NCBI RefSeq assembly: GCF_023155805.1
Contig: NZ_JAKNUW010000002.1
Coordinates: forward strand, 87,080 to 151,079
From: Micrococcus lacusdianchii
Lineage (GTDB): Bacteria; Actinomycetota; Actinomycetes; Actinomycetales; Micrococcaceae
Length of the DNA stretch: 64,000 bases
Direction: 5' to 3'
The notes below the pieces were generated by a model, which did not search any database, was not told the origin of the DNA, and saw only the letters and a list, made by a program, of their open reading frames with translations. The translations under genes were made by a program, and so were the position numbers. Positions 38,988 to 47,973 of the stretch are shown here, piece after piece; the first letter of the stretch is position 1, and each line of letters starts with the position of its first letter.

Positions 38988-39934
38988 CAGGCCCACGCCG
39001 CCAGCATCCGCTCCGCGTAGCGGTCGTCCAGGTGCAGGCTGGCCCACCCGCCGAAGAACACGTCCTCCCGCAGGTGCGGCTCCTCCTCGAGCAGGGCCCC
39101 GCAGATGGTGCGCACGGCCAGCTGCTCGTGGACGGCGTCCGCCTCCACGTGCTCCGTGTAGTACCCCACCAGCTCGGCGGGGAAGCCCAGCCGCTCCAGC
39201 CCGCCGGCCATCCGCCGGGACGGCCCGGAGCTGGTCGCCTCGAAGGCCGCGAGGAACCCGATGGAGGCCCCGCGCAGCCGCCGGTTCAGCCCGAACAGGG
39301 ACATCACGTTGTTCTGCTCGAGGATCTCCACCGGCGCCTCGTCGATGTACGCGCCGTACTCGGCGGACAGCCCGCTGGCGGCCAGGCCCCGCGCGAACAG
39401 CTGCGCGTGGAGCCGGTTCGGGTCCCCGCCGCCGTACTCGTCGTACTGCAGCTCCACGACGGCCGCCTTGACCCGGTCCGAGACCCGCGGGACCACCCAC
39501 GAGGTGTGGTCCGCCTCCTTCAGGTGGTAGATCGACTTGTGGCGCAGGAACTCGCGGACCTGCTCGTGCGTGGCCGAGCGCTGGATGTGCGCGGCCAGCG
39601 ACGGGCCGTCATGGTCCGCGACGAACGCGAAGAACTCCGCGGCGAAGTCCTCCCCGTCCGGGAACGCGGGCGCCCGGCCGCGCAAGTCCTCCTCGAGGTC
39701 CCGCTCCAGGCCGCGGCGCACGCGGATCAGCTCGGGGTCCCACTCGAGCTCGTCGGCCACGCCCGCGAACCCGCGGTAGTGCAGCTCATACAGCGCCCAC
39801 AGGGTCACGTGGGCGTCGTTGGCGTCCTGCGGCGGCGGCGCGTCGGCCAGACCGGCCGTCCGGCCCGTGGGCAGGGCGGCGAACACGCGCTCGCTCAGGG
39901 ACCCGCGCGGGGCGGGGAGGGTCATCGGCACCAT
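38987..39934 (-). CDS. HO-like iron-containing redox enzyme family protein
   Basis: Helical protein of the heme-oxygenase-like superfamily that typically holds a di-iron site; some members are oxidases or desaturases, but the reaction here is unknown. From ATG 39934 it has 315 residues (ATG 39925 is an alternative). The E-H-V-E-A-D-A-V-H segment near residue 270 carries likely metal ligands (E, D/E, H), with others in the L-R-H-K-S-I-Y-H-L-K-E-A-D-H region near 155. It overlaps the CDGSH gene by one base, which suggests an electron-donor partnership. Confidence 0.82.
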   Translation of the reverse strand: MVPMTLPAPRGSLSERVFAALPTGRTAGLADAPPPQDANDAHVTLWALYELHYRGFAGVADELEWDPELIRVRRGLERDLEEDLRGRAPAFPDGEDFAAEFFAFVADHDGPSLAAHIQRSATHEQVREFLRHKSIYHLKEADHTSWVVPRVSDRVKAAVVELQYDEYGGGDPNRLHAQLFARGLAASGLSAEYGAYIDEAPVEILEQNNVMSLFGLNRRLRGASIGFLAAFEATSSGPSRRMAGGLERLGFPAELVGYYTEHVEADAVHEQLAVRTICGALLEEEPHLREDVFFGGWASLHLDDRYAERMLAAWA

Positions 39935-40047
39935 CCATCCAGCGTGCGGCATGCCGCCGCACCCGGTCCAGGGATGCGGGACCGGCACCCGCCCGACGCT
40001 GAGCCGGGACCGGGCCGTCAGGGTCGCCTCCTGACGGGTCGGCGGCC

Positions 40048-40722
40048 TCAGATCTCGAGGTCGCCCAGCACCCGCCCGGGCTGCGCGGTGCCCTCGTGCA
40101 GCGAGTAGGTCAGCCCGACGACGGCGGTGCGCCCCTCCGCCACGGCGCGCGCCACGGACTGGGAGGTCTCCATGAGGCGGTCGCACGTCTGGTCGACGTG
40201 CTCGGCCACGAAGTCGTCGATCTCCTCCACGCCGCGGCGGCGGCCGGCGAGCACGGACGGGGTGATGCGCTCCACGAGCGAGCGGATGAACCCGGGCGGC
40301 ATGGAGCCGGAGATGTAGGACTCCACGGCCGCGGTGACGGCGCCGCACGAGTCATGGCCGAGCACCACCACGAGCGGGATGTCCAGGACGTCCACGGCGT
40401 ACTCGAGGGTGCCGAGCACGGCGTCGTCGATCACCTGGCCGGCGGTGCGGATCACGAACACGTCGCCCAGGCCCACGTCGAAGATGATCTCCGCGGCCAG
40501 GCGCGAGTCGGAGCAGCCGAAGATCGCGGCGATCGGCTCCTGGCCCGCGGTCAGCCCGTGGCGGCGCTCGGCGTCCTGGTTCGGATGTCCGGGCGTGCCG
40601 GCCACGAACCGGCGGTTGCCGGCGGAGAGGATCTCCCACGCCTCCGCAGGAGTGGGGCGGCGCGGCGCCTCGTCCTGCGGCGCGGCGGCGCCGGCGGGGC
40701 TCGGGTCGGGTGTGACGGTCAT
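40048..40722 (-). CDS. beta-class carbonic anhydrase
   Basis: Interconverts carbon dioxide and bicarbonate. The 224-residue protein has zinc ligands C70, H123 and C126, and the D72-x-R74 dyad in C-S-D-S-R; H-D-S-C-G is the second motif. All catalytic residues are present. The ATG overlaps the stop of the DUF4245 gene by four bases. The N-terminal 20 residues are a low-complexity extension. Confidence 0.93.
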   Translation of the reverse strand: MTVTPDPSPAGAAAPQDEAPRRPTPAEAWEILSAGNRRFVAGTPGHPNQDAERRHGLTAGQEPIAAIFGCSDSRLAAEIIFDVGLGDVFVIRTAGQVIDDAVLGTLEYAVDVLDIPLVVVLGHDSCGAVTAAVESYISGSMPPGFIRSLVERITPSVLAGRRRGVEEIDDFVAEHVDQTCDRLMETSQSVARAVAEGRTAVVGLTYSLHEGTAQPGRVLGDLEI

Positions 40723-41303
40723 CGGATCTCCTTCGCGACGGCGCGGGCCAGGTCCTCGAGCACCGCGCGGTCCCCGGTGGTGGTCAGCACCACGGTGCCG
40801 CCCTCCGTCCGGGTGACCAGGTGCTGCTCGTCCGTGCCCTGGGGGGTGAAGTGCTCCCACGTGACCCCGTCCGTCTCCACGCTGCCCACGGCGGGGGCGG
40901 TGCCCACCCGCAGCGTGGTCCACGTGCGGTCCGCCTCGGCCGACTGGCGCAGGCCCGCGAACACGGTCTCGGTGACCACCCAGCCGACCTCCCACGTGGG
41001 CAGGCCGTCCAGGCGGGTCAGCCGCGCGTAGTTGGAGGTCCAGCCCTCGGGCACCTGCGGCGCGAGCGCGGGCAGGTCCCCCTCCTCCTGCGGCACGGTG
41101 GCCGCCGCGGCCGCCACGTCCACGCGGTCCGCGCGCGGCGGGGTGGCCGGGGACTGGTTTATCATCAGCACGGCCGCGGCGATCCCGAGCACCATCAGGG
41201 TGGACAGCACCATGGCGATCCAGGGTGCGCGGGCCCGCTGGGCCTGCTTGACGGTCAGGACCGGCCGCGGAGCGGGGGCGTGGGTGGGGGCGGGGGAGCT
41301 CAT
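40719..41303 (-). CDS. DUF4245 membrane-anchored protein
   Basis: Actinobacterial family of unknown function often divergent from glpX. The 194-residue protein has a cytoplasmic N-terminus, a membrane helix at about 29-49, then an extracytoplasmic domain with W-x-x-x-Y-A-R and a C-terminal T-x-x-E-G-G-T-V-V-L-T-T-T-G strand pair. Codon 48 is ATA (41160-41162), rare in this genome. Translationally coupled to the carbonic anhydrase gene. Confidence 0.82.
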   Translation of the reverse strand: MSSPAPTHAPAPRPVLTVKQAQRARAPWIAMVLSTLMVLGIAAAVLMINQSPATPPRADRVDVAAAAATVPQEEGDLPALAPQVPEGWTSNYARLTRLDGLPTWEVGWVVTETVFAGLRQSAEADRTWTTLRVGTAPAVGSVETDGVTWEHFTPQGTDEQHLVTRTEGGTVVLTTTGDRAVLEDLARAVAKEIR

Positions 41304-41338
41304 CAGAGGGCATTCTGCCACCGTCCGGCTCGCCCCCA

Positions 41339-41368
41339 TAGGATGGGCCCGGGGCAGAGTGGCCCCGG
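41339..41368 (+). promoter_or_regulatory. glpX promoter and 5' hairpin
   Basis: TAGGAT (41339-41344) is followed by a 7-bp GC hairpin (41349-41355 with 41362-41368) at the predicted transcript start. The leader is about 60 bases, with GGAGAG before the ATG. Confidence 0.5.
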
Positions 41369-41413
41369 CGTCCGCCGTGCGCGGCGCATCGAGCTCAAGG
41401 ATCGGAGAGCAGG

Positions 41414-42430
41414 ATGACCAGCGCGTCCTCGGAGAAGACCGGCTACGAGAACCACGTCCCGGACCGCAACCTCGCCATGGAGCTGGTGCGGGTGACGGAG
41501 GCGGCGGCGATCGCCGCGAGCCCCTGGGTGGGCGGCGGGGACAAGAACCGGGCGGACGGGGCCGCGGTGGACGCGATGCGCGCCTTCATGGACACCGTCT
41601 CCATGGACGGCACGGTGGTGATCGGCGAGGGCGAGAAGGACGAGGCCCCCATGCTGTTCAACGGCGAGTCCGTGGGCGACGGCACCGGCGCCCCCGTGGA
41701 CGTGGCCGTGGACCCGATCGACGGCACCCGTCTGACCGCCATGGGCTACAACAACGCCCTCTCCGTCTTCGCGGTGGCTGAGCGCGGCACCATGTTCGAC
41801 CCCTCCGCCGTGTTCTACATGGACAAGCTCGTGGTGGGCCCGGAGGCCGCGGACTTCGTGGACATGCGCCTGCCCGTCAAGCAGAACGTCACCCTGGTGG
41901 CCAAAGCCCTGGACAAGCCCGTCTCCCAGGTCACCGTGTGCGTGCTGGACCGCCCCCGCCACGAGGACCTCGTCCGCCAGATTCGCGAGGCCGGCGCCCG
42001 CGTGAAGTTCATCCTCGACGGGGACGTGGCCGGCGCCATCGCCGCCGCCCGCCCGGACACCGGCGTGGACATGATGATGGGCGTCGGCGGCACCCCGGAG
42101 GGCATCGTCACCGCGTGCGCCATCAAGGCCACCGGCGGCGTGATCCAGGGTCGCCTGGCCCCGGTGGACGACGCCGAGAAGCAGAAGGCGATCGACGCCG
42201 GCCTGGACCTGGACGCGGTGCTCACCACGGACGACCTGGTGTCCTCCGAGCACTGCTACTTCGCGGCCACCGGCATCACCGACGGCGACCTGCTGCGCGG
42301 CGTCCGCTTCCGGCACGGCCGGGTGCACACCCAGTCCATCGTGATGCGCTCCAAGTCGGGCACCGTGCGCACGGTGGACGCCGAGCACGACGTGCAGAAG
42401 TGGTCCAAGTGGCTCGAGGGCCGCGCGTGA
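41414..42430 (+). CDS. glpX: class II fructose-1,6-bisphosphatase
   Basis: Gluconeogenic enzyme giving fructose 6-phosphate. The 338-residue protein has the metal and phosphate motifs G-E-G-E-K-D-E-A-P (71-79) and V-D-P-I-D-G-T (99-105), and the late G-V-G-G-T-P-E-G motif. In actinobacteria this is usually the only fructose bisphosphatase. Its product can feed ManA, encoded next to it in convergent orientation. Confidence 0.96.
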   Translation: MTSASSEKTGYENHVPDRNLAMELVRVTEAAAIAASPWVGGGDKNRADGAAVDAMRAFMDTVSMDGTVVIGEGEKDEAPMLFNGESVGDGTGAPVDVAVDPIDGTRLTAMGYNNALSVFAVAERGTMFDPSAVFYMDKLVVGPEAADFVDMRLPVKQNVTLVAKALDKPVSQVTVCVLDRPRHEDLVRQIREAGARVKFILDGDVAGAIAAARPDTGVDMMMGVGGTPEGIVTACAIKATGGVIQGRLAPVDDAEKQKAIDAGLDLDAVLTTDDLVSSEHCYFAATGITDGDLLRGVRFRHGRVHTQSIVMRSKSGTVRTVDAEHDVQKWSKWLEGRA

Positions 42431-42439
42431 CCGCCCGCT

Positions 42440-42465
42440 GAGCCGGGCCCGCAGGGGGCCGGCTC
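42440..42465. terminator. bidirectional terminator between glpX and manA
   Basis: A 7-bp stem (42440-42446 with 42459-42465) with further GC pairs inside, between two convergent genes. Confidence 0.6.
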
Positions 42466-42471
42466 CGGCTG

Positions 42472-43746
42472 TCAGGCCGAGGGCAGCGCCGCCACGAACA
42501 CGGTGGCGCGGCCGTGCCCCTCGGCGCTCAGCGCCAGGGGGGCCTCGGCGGTCCGCGCGGCCGGGATGAACACGGACTGGCCGGGGGTAAGGCGGACGGC
42601 CTCGTCCCCGCCACGCAGGACGGCGGTGCCCTCGGTGGCCACGGCGATCGCCGGGCCCGCGACGCGTGCCCGCGCCCCGGCGTCCGTGACGTCCCCGGAC
42701 GGGCCGTCCGGACAGGCGTCGGTGCTGAGGCGGGTGAGCTCGAACTCGTCGAACGGCGGACGGTAGCGGGTGACGCCGTCGCCGTCGGCCTCGGGATCCG
42801 TGTGGGGCACGGGCATCGCCTCGAACTCCACCACGGCCCGCAGCTCCGCCAGGTCCACGTGCTTGCCCGTGAGCCCGCCGCGGAGCACGTTGTCCGAGGC
42901 CGCCATGACCTCCACGCCGAGGCCGCGCAGGTAGGCATGCACGTTGCCGGCGGGCAGGTGGACGGCCTGGCCCGGCAACAGGTCCACGCGGTTGAGCAGC
43001 AGGGTGACCACCACGCCCGGGTCCCCGGGGAAGTGCTCGGCCACCTGGAGGGCGGTCTCGAGGGCCTCGTCCTGCCGGATCAGGTCCGGCATGCCGCGCA
43101 GGGCCTCCACCAGCTGGTCCACGCCTCCCTCAGCGGTCCACACCGAGGCGGGGTCGAGGATGTCGGTGAAGGTGCCCTCCAGGTCCTCGTCCGCGAGCAG
43201 CATGGCCATGCGGCGCGCCGCCACCGCCACCTGCGTCGAGTCCCCGTCCGCCCACTCGGTGAGGGCGAGGGCCACGCGCTCGAAGGTGGCGGTGGCCTCC
43301 TCCGGCCGGCGGAACCCGCACAGTGCGGAGAAGGGCGTGAGGGCCACGATCATCTCCGGCTTGTGGTTGTCGTCCTTGTAGTTGCGGTGGGGGGCGGCGG
43401 CGGGCACGCCCGCCGCCTCCTCCCGGGCGAACCCCTCCCGCGCCCTGCCGAGGCTCGGGTGGGCCTGGATCGACAGGGGCTGCCCGGCCGCCAGCAGCTT
43501 CATCAGGTAGGGCAGGCGGCCGAAGCGTCGGGCTGGTCCCAGCATGGCCTCGGGGTCCGCCGCGATCACCTCGTCCAGGCCGCGCCCGTCCCCGTCCGGT
43601 CCCACGACGACGCTCGGCGCCCCCGGGTGCGCGCCGAGCCACTTCTCCGCCTCCGGGGCGCCCGTGGGCTCCCGGCCCTCGAGCCGCGGCAGGAGGGTGC
43701 GGGATCCCCAGGCGTAGTCGCGGACGGTCGCGTCGAGCAGATGCAT
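42472..43746 (-). CDS. manA: mannose-6-phosphate isomerase, class I
   Basis: Zinc enzyme linking fructose 6-phosphate and mannose 6-phosphate, the entry to GDP-mannose. The 424-residue protein has zinc-binding motifs Q-A-H-P, D-N-H-K-P-E and P-A-G-N-V-H-A-Y, and the final cupin region. The ATG at 43746 is preceded by TACCCT six bases upstream. Confidence 0.94.
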   Translation of the reverse strand: MHLLDATVRDYAWGSRTLLPRLEGREPTGAPEAEKWLGAHPGAPSVVVGPDGDGRGLDEVIAADPEAMLGPARRFGRLPYLMKLLAAGQPLSIQAHPSLGRAREGFAREEAAGVPAAAPHRNYKDDNHKPEMIVALTPFSALCGFRRPEEATATFERVALALTEWADGDSTQVAVAARRMAMLLADEDLEGTFTDILDPASVWTAEGGVDQLVEALRGMPDLIRQDEALETALQVAEHFPGDPGVVVTLLLNRVDLLPGQAVHLPAGNVHAYLRGLGVEVMAASDNVLRGGLTGKHVDLAELRAVVEFEAMPVPHTDPEADGDGVTRYRPPFDEFELTRLSTDACPDGPSGDVTDAGARARVAGPAIAVATEGTAVLRGGDEAVRLTPGQSVFIPAARTAEAPLALSAEGHGRATVFVAALPSA

Positions 43747-43752
43747 ACCCCC

Positions 43753-43758
43753 AGGGTA
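43753..43758 (-). promoter_or_regulatory. -10 element of manA, leaderless type
   Basis: TACCCT on the minus strand, ending 6 bases before the ATG. Confidence 0.5.
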
Positions 43759-43784
43759 GGCCAGACCGGCCGAGGGGCCGCGGG

Positions 43785-45401
43785 TCAGGCGGGGGCGCAC
43801 AGGTCGTTTGTCGAGGCGATCCTCACGAGCTCGGCCTCGTGCCCGGCGTCCTGCAGCGCCATGAGCTCCTCGGCCGAGTACGGCCGGCCGTCTGTGTGCG
43901 AGGGCGCGTCCGGCCAGGTGTCCGGGTCGTCCACGTCCACGCCGTCCTGCCGGCCTGTGGCCGGGGCGGCGAGCACGGTGAGGACGGGGACCGCGCCGGC
44001 GGCCGTCGTCGTCGGGGCGGTCCGGGCGCCCCCCGCCTGGGCGCGCGCCTCCGGCTCGGCGTCGAGCGTCTCGGCCACGCGCCGGTGGACGAGGTCGTAG
44101 TCCGGGCCCGCGGTGAAGTGGTCCGCGGCGGTGCCGAAGTCGGGGGCGCCGATCGTCAGACGGGGCATCTCGTACCTCCGGGACCCCTCCGCGAGGTCCA
44201 CGAAGGTGCCCAGCTGACGCTGGGGGAGGTTCGTGGTGACGATCTGCTGGCCGGCGTCGAGGATGCCCTGGAAGCGGGTGAGCACGGTGGCCGGGGTGAA
44301 CTGCTCGAGCATCGCCGCCTGCATGCACTGCTGGCGGCGGATGCGGGCGTAGTCCGTGGCGAACTTGCGGGAGCGGGCGAAGGCCAGGGCGTCCTCGCCG
44401 TCGAACCGGTGGGTGCCGGGGGCCCACCAGATGTCCCCCCACTCGCCGTCGGGGCGCTGGCCGCGGTGGGTGACGTAGCCGCCGGAGACCACCTCCACCC
44501 CGCCCATCGCGTCGATCAGCTGGGCGAAGCCGGCCATGTCCATCATGGCGTAGCCGTGCACGTCGATCCCCAGGATCCCGCCTGCGGCGTCCATCATGGC
44601 CTCGGCGCCCGGGTGCTCCGCGTCGGGGTACAGACCAGGGTGCTTCTGCTCCACGTCCGTGTAGAGGGAGTTGAGGATGCACTCGTCCCCGCAGTCGTAG
44701 CCGGTGGGGTACGCCTGCCACAGGGGAGAGCCCTCCGAGAAGGGGGCGTTCTGCAGGTTGCGGGGCAGGGAGAACAGCGCCGCGGCGCCGGTGTCGGCAT
44801 CCAGGGAGACCACGTGCATGGAGTCCGGGCGCAGGCCCGTGCGGCCCTCGCCGGCGTCCCCGCCCATGACCAGCACGTTGTACCGGCCATCCGCCGCCGC
44901 GAGGGCCGGGCCGTCCCCGAACACGCTGCCCAGCGCACCACGGCCGGCCTGGGAGGCCCAGCCGCCGTAGAGCAGTCCGCCGCTGGTGACCAGCACGGCC
45001 GCGGCGGTGGCGGCGGCCGTGACGGCGCGCGCCCGCGGTGCCAGCAGGCGCGCCTGGATGAGCCGGAAGGTGTCCAGCCACAGCCATGCCCAGCCCAGGC
45101 CCAGTGCCACGAGGGCGGCGCCGAGGCCGATCAGGACGACGTCGTTCGCCAGCAGGGAGATCAGCGTGGCGCGGGAGGCCAGGGACACCGCGAGCGCGGC
45201 GGCCAGCACGGCCCACACGGTCAGGGTGACGCGCAGCGCGGCGCGCCCCAGCCGGCGGCTGCCGGCGACCACCTGGGCGCCGCCGGGCACGAGGGCCGTG
45301 AGCAGCAGGAGGATCCCCGCGCGGCGGCGGCGCTCGGCGGGGGAGGCCGCCCGCGCGTCCCGCAGCGGGTCCGCGGTGCTGTACAGGGGGGAGGAGGGCA
45401 C
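43785..45401 (-). CDS. LytR-CpsA-Psr (LCP) family glycopolymer transferase
   Basis: Attaches glycopolymers (teichoic or teichuronic acids, arabinogalactan-like chains) from lipid carriers to peptidoglycan outside the cell. The 538-residue protein has an unusual N-terminus with about four membrane segments (29-46, 54-78, 85-112, 128-148), then the LCP domain from about 170 to 400 with N-V-L-V-M-G-G-D-A, R-P-D-S-M, S-L-P-R and the A-R-S-R...D-Y-A-R-x-x-R-Q-Q motif for pyrophosphate binding. The last 90 residues are Pro/Ala-rich. GTG start, four bases after purE. Confidence 0.9.
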   Translation of the reverse strand: MPSSPLYSTADPLRDARAASPAERRRRAGILLLLTALVPGGAQVVAGSRRLGRAALRVTLTVWAVLAAALAVSLASRATLISLLANDVVLIGLGAALVALGLGWAWLWLDTFRLIQARLLAPRARAVTAAATAAAVLVTSGGLLYGGWASQAGRGALGSVFGDGPALAAADGRYNVLVMGGDAGEGRTGLRPDSMHVVSLDADTGAAALFSLPRNLQNAPFSEGSPLWQAYPTGYDCGDECILNSLYTDVEQKHPGLYPDAEHPGAEAMMDAAGGILGIDVHGYAMMDMAGFAQLIDAMGGVEVVSGGYVTHRGQRPDGEWGDIWWAPGTHRFDGEDALAFARSRKFATDYARIRRQQCMQAAMLEQFTPATVLTRFQGILDAGQQIVTTNLPQRQLGTFVDLAEGSRRYEMPRLTIGAPDFGTAADHFTAGPDYDLVHRRVAETLDAEPEARAQAGGARTAPTTTAAGAVPVLTVLAAPATGRQDGVDVDDPDTWPDAPSHTDGRPYSAEELMALQDAGHEAELVRIASTNDLCAPA

Positions 45402-45405
45402 GGTC

Positions 45406-45963
45406 TCAGGCCTCGGCGGTCAGGCGGTCCCGGAGCCTGGCCCCCTTCGCCTGGGCCTGCGCGTTGAGGTCCGCGGCATGGGCCGTCAGGGCGTCGCGGA
45501 GCCGGACGGCCTCGTCCGAGTCGCCCGCGGCGAGGATGCGCGCGGCCAGCAGGCCCGCGTTCGCCGCCCCGTCCACGGAGACGGTGGCCACCGGGACGCC
45601 CGAGGGCATCTGCACGATGGACAGCAGGGAGTCGAGGCCGTCGAGGGACTTCAGCTTGACGGGCACTCCGATCACGGGCAGCGGGGTGACCGCGGCGAGC
45701 ATCCCCGGCAGGTGCGCCGCACCCCCGGCCCCGGCGACGATCACGCGGATCCCGCGCTCATGGGCCGCGGCGCCGAACTCCACCATCTCGTGCGGCATGC
45801 GGTGCGCCGAGACCACGCCGACCTCGACCGGGACCCCGAGTGCGCGCAGAGCCTCGGCGGCCTGGCGCATCACGGGCCAGTCGGAGTCCGAGCCCATGAC
45901 CACGGAGACCACGGGGGCCTCATCCTGGAGGGGCTGGGTGAAGGGGGCGTCGGGAGCGGTCAC
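45406..45963 (-). CDS. purE: N5-carboxyaminoimidazole ribonucleotide mutase
   Basis: Purine biosynthesis: moves the carboxyl group of N5-CAIR to give CAIR. The 185-residue protein has [14 protein letters not shown] and [12 protein letters not shown], the complete active site of class I PurE. GTG 45963 overlaps the purK stop (GTGA). Confidence 0.96.
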   Translation of the reverse strand: MTAPDAPFTQPLQDEAPVVSVVMGSDSDWPVMRQAAEALRALGVPVEVGVVSAHRMPHEMVEFGAAAHERGIRVIVAGAGGAAHLPGMLAAVTPLPVIGVPVKLKSLDGLDSLLSIVQMPSGVPVATVSVDGAANAGLLAARILAAGDSDEAVRLRDALTAHAADLNAQAQAKGARLRDRLTAEA

Positions 45964-47186
45964 GGGCGGGCCTCCGTGGCGGTGTCGAGGGGGCGGGGGT
46001 CGAGCGGGTGGGGCGCGGCGCCGTCGCGCAGGACGGCGGCGGCGGAGTCGGCGGCGCGGGCCGCGTCGGCCAGGCTGAGCCCGCCTTCGGCCACCACGTT
46101 CACGTGGCCGACCTTGCGGCCGGGGCGCACGTCCTTGCCGTAGGTGTGGACCTTGGCCCGGGGGTGGGCGGCCATGGCGCCGACGTAGCCGGCGTGCAGG
46201 TCCTCGCGGGCCCCGCCGAGGACGTTCTTCATGACGGTGCCGCGGCCGTGGGGTGAGGTGTCCCCCAGCGGCAGGTCCAGCACGGCGCGCACGTGCTGCT
46301 CGAACTGGCCGGTCACGGCGCCGTCCATGGACCAGTGGCCGGAGTTGTGCGGGCGCATGGCCAGCTCGTTCACCTGGAAGCCGGGGCCCACGCCTGGGGT
46401 CTCGAACAGCTCGACGGCGAGCATGCCGGTCACCCCGAGCTGCTCCGCGATCCGGGCCGCCGCCGCGGACGCGGCCTCGGCCACCGCCGGGTCCAGGTCC
46501 GGGGCGGGGGCGGTGACGACGTCGCACACCCCGTCCGTCTGCACCGACTCGACCACGGGGTAGGCGGCGATGCGGCCGGAGGGCGTGCGGGCCACCTGCG
46601 CGGAGAGCTCGCGGGAGAACGGCACCATGGCCTCGGCCAGCAGCGGCGCGATGCCCGCGCCCAGCCACGTGGCGAGGGTGCCCTCCTCGGCGCCGGCGCG
46701 GGCGGCCTCGGCGGAGTCCAGCTTCAGGACCCCCTTGCCGTCGTAGCCGCCGCGGGCGGTCTTGAGGATCATCGGCCAGCCGTGCCGGTCGCCGAACCCG
46801 AGGACCTCCTCGAGGGAGCTCACGGGCGCCCAGGCCGGGTTCGGCAGGCCCAGGCGCTCCACGGCCTGCCGCATCAGGAGCTTGTCCTGAGCGAACTGCA
46901 GGGCGTCCGGGCCCGGCCGGACGGCCACGCCCTCCGCCTCCAGCGCGCGCAGGTGCTCCGTGGGCACGTGCTCGTGGTCGAAGGTGACCACGTCCACCGT
47001 GACAGCGAACGCGCGCAGGTCGTCCAGGGAGGCGTGGTCGCCCACCACATGGGGGGCCACCTGGGCGGCAGAGGCGTCCGGGGCCTCTGCGAGCACGCGG
47101 AAGGGGACGCCCAGCTCCGCGGCGGGGCCCGCCATCATCCGGGCCAGCTGGCCGCCGCCGATCACACCGAGTCGAGGGGAAGTCAC
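45960..47186 (-). CDS. purK: N5-carboxyaminoimidazole ribonucleotide synthase
   Basis: ATP-grasp enzyme that carboxylates AIR to N5-CAIR, the substrate of PurE. The 408-residue protein has G-G-G-Q-L-A-R-M at the N-terminus, the ATP-grasp [10 protein letters not shown] loop and [15 protein letters not shown] 47186 with TAGCCT six bases upstream; first gene of purK-purE-LCP. Confidence 0.95.
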   Translation of the reverse strand: MTSPRLGVIGGGQLARMMAGPAAELGVPFRVLAEAPDASAAQVAPHVVGDHASLDDLRAFAVTVDVVTFDHEHVPTEHLRALEAEGVAVRPGPDALQFAQDKLLMRQAVERLGLPNPAWAPVSSLEEVLGFGDRHGWPMILKTARGGYDGKGVLKLDSAEAARAGAEEGTLATWLGAGIAPLLAEAMVPFSRELSAQVARTPSGRIAAYPVVESVQTDGVCDVVTAPAPDLDPAVAEAASAAAARIAEQLGVTGMLAVELFETPGVGPGFQVNELAMRPHNSGHWSMDGAVTGQFEQHVRAVLDLPLGDTSPHGRGTVMKNVLGGAREDLHAGYVGAMAAHPRAKVHTYGKDVRPGRKVGHVNVVAEGGLSLADAARAADSAAAVLRDGAAPHPLDPRPLDTATEARP

Positions 47187-47192
47187 GGCACC

Positions 47193-47198
47193 AGGCTA
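47193..47198 (-). promoter_or_regulatory. -10 element of purK, leaderless type
   Basis: TAGCCT on the minus strand, ending 6 bases before the GTG. Confidence 0.5.
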
Positions 47199-47274
47199 GT
47201 GGCGCAGGCTGGGAACTCCGTCAGGATCGCCATCGTGCCGCCCTGTGCGGGCCGGTGCCGGTCCCGGCCAGCAC

Positions 47275-47280
47275 TACAGT
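47275..47280 (+). promoter_or_regulatory. -10 element of the GtrA-family gene
   Basis: TACAGT, giving a leader of about 60 bases before ATG 47349. Confidence 0.4.
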
Positions 47281-47348
47281 GTTCCCCAGCCGTCGGGCGG
47301 CCGTACCGCCGCCCGGACCCCGCCGTCCGAACCGAGGTGTCCCAGCCC

Positions 47349-47924
47349 ATGCCGTCCGATCTCTGGCGCCGTGCCACCGGTGTCGTGTCCATGCTGTGGC
47401 GCGAGGTGGCCAAGTTCGGCACCGTGGGCGCCGCCGCGTTCGTGATCGATTCGCTGGTGTTCTGGTGGATGATGACCGGTCCGCTCGAGGGCTCGAACGT
47501 CAAGGCGAAGATCGTGGCCGGCGTGGTCGCCACGATGTTCAGCTGGGTGGCCAACCGCTACTGGACCTTCCGGGACAAGCGCTCCACCAACAAGGTGCGC
47601 GAGCTCGTGATGTTCCTGCTCATGAACGCGATCGGCCTGGGCATCCAGGCCGGCTGCGTGTTCATCGCGCAGTACGGCATGGGCGTCACCGACCCCGGGG
47701 GCCTGTTCATCGCCGGCAACGTGGTCGGCCTGTTCTTCGGCACCGTGTTCCGGTACTTCGCCTATCGCTTCTGGGTGTTCAAGGAGGAGCTGGACGAGGA
47801 GCCCGGCTTCGCCGACGACATCGCCGTGATCACCGGCCAGGTGCCCGTGCTCCACGGCCACGCCGAGCGCGGCCCCGGCGGGGTCCACCGCCACCGGCCG
47901 CACCCCGAGGACGACGCCCGCTGA
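47349..47924 (+). CDS. GtrA family membrane protein
   Basis: Four-helix membrane protein of the GtrA/DPMS family, thought to flip or help flip polyprenyl-phosphate sugars. The 191-residue protein has helices near residues 22-44, 52-72, 84-108 and 116-136, and the family motifs F-x-x-V-G-A-A-A-F-V-I-D and N-R-Y-W-T-F. A His-rich polar tail of about 45 residues follows. Divergent from purK. It could serve the polyprenyl-phosphate mannose used by Pmt. Confidence 0.88.
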   Translation: MPSDLWRRATGVVSMLWREVAKFGTVGAAAFVIDSLVFWWMMTGPLEGSNVKAKIVAGVVATMFSWVANRYWTFRDKRSTNKVRELVMFLLMNAIGLGIQAGCVFIAQYGMGVTDPGGLFIAGNVVGLFFGTVFRYFAYRFWVFKEELDEEPGFADDIAVITGQVPVLHGHAERGPGGVHRHRPHPEDDAR

Positions 47925-47973
47925 CCGCTGCCGCCCCGGGGGGGCGGTGACCCCGAGGCGCCCCGTGCCGGGC

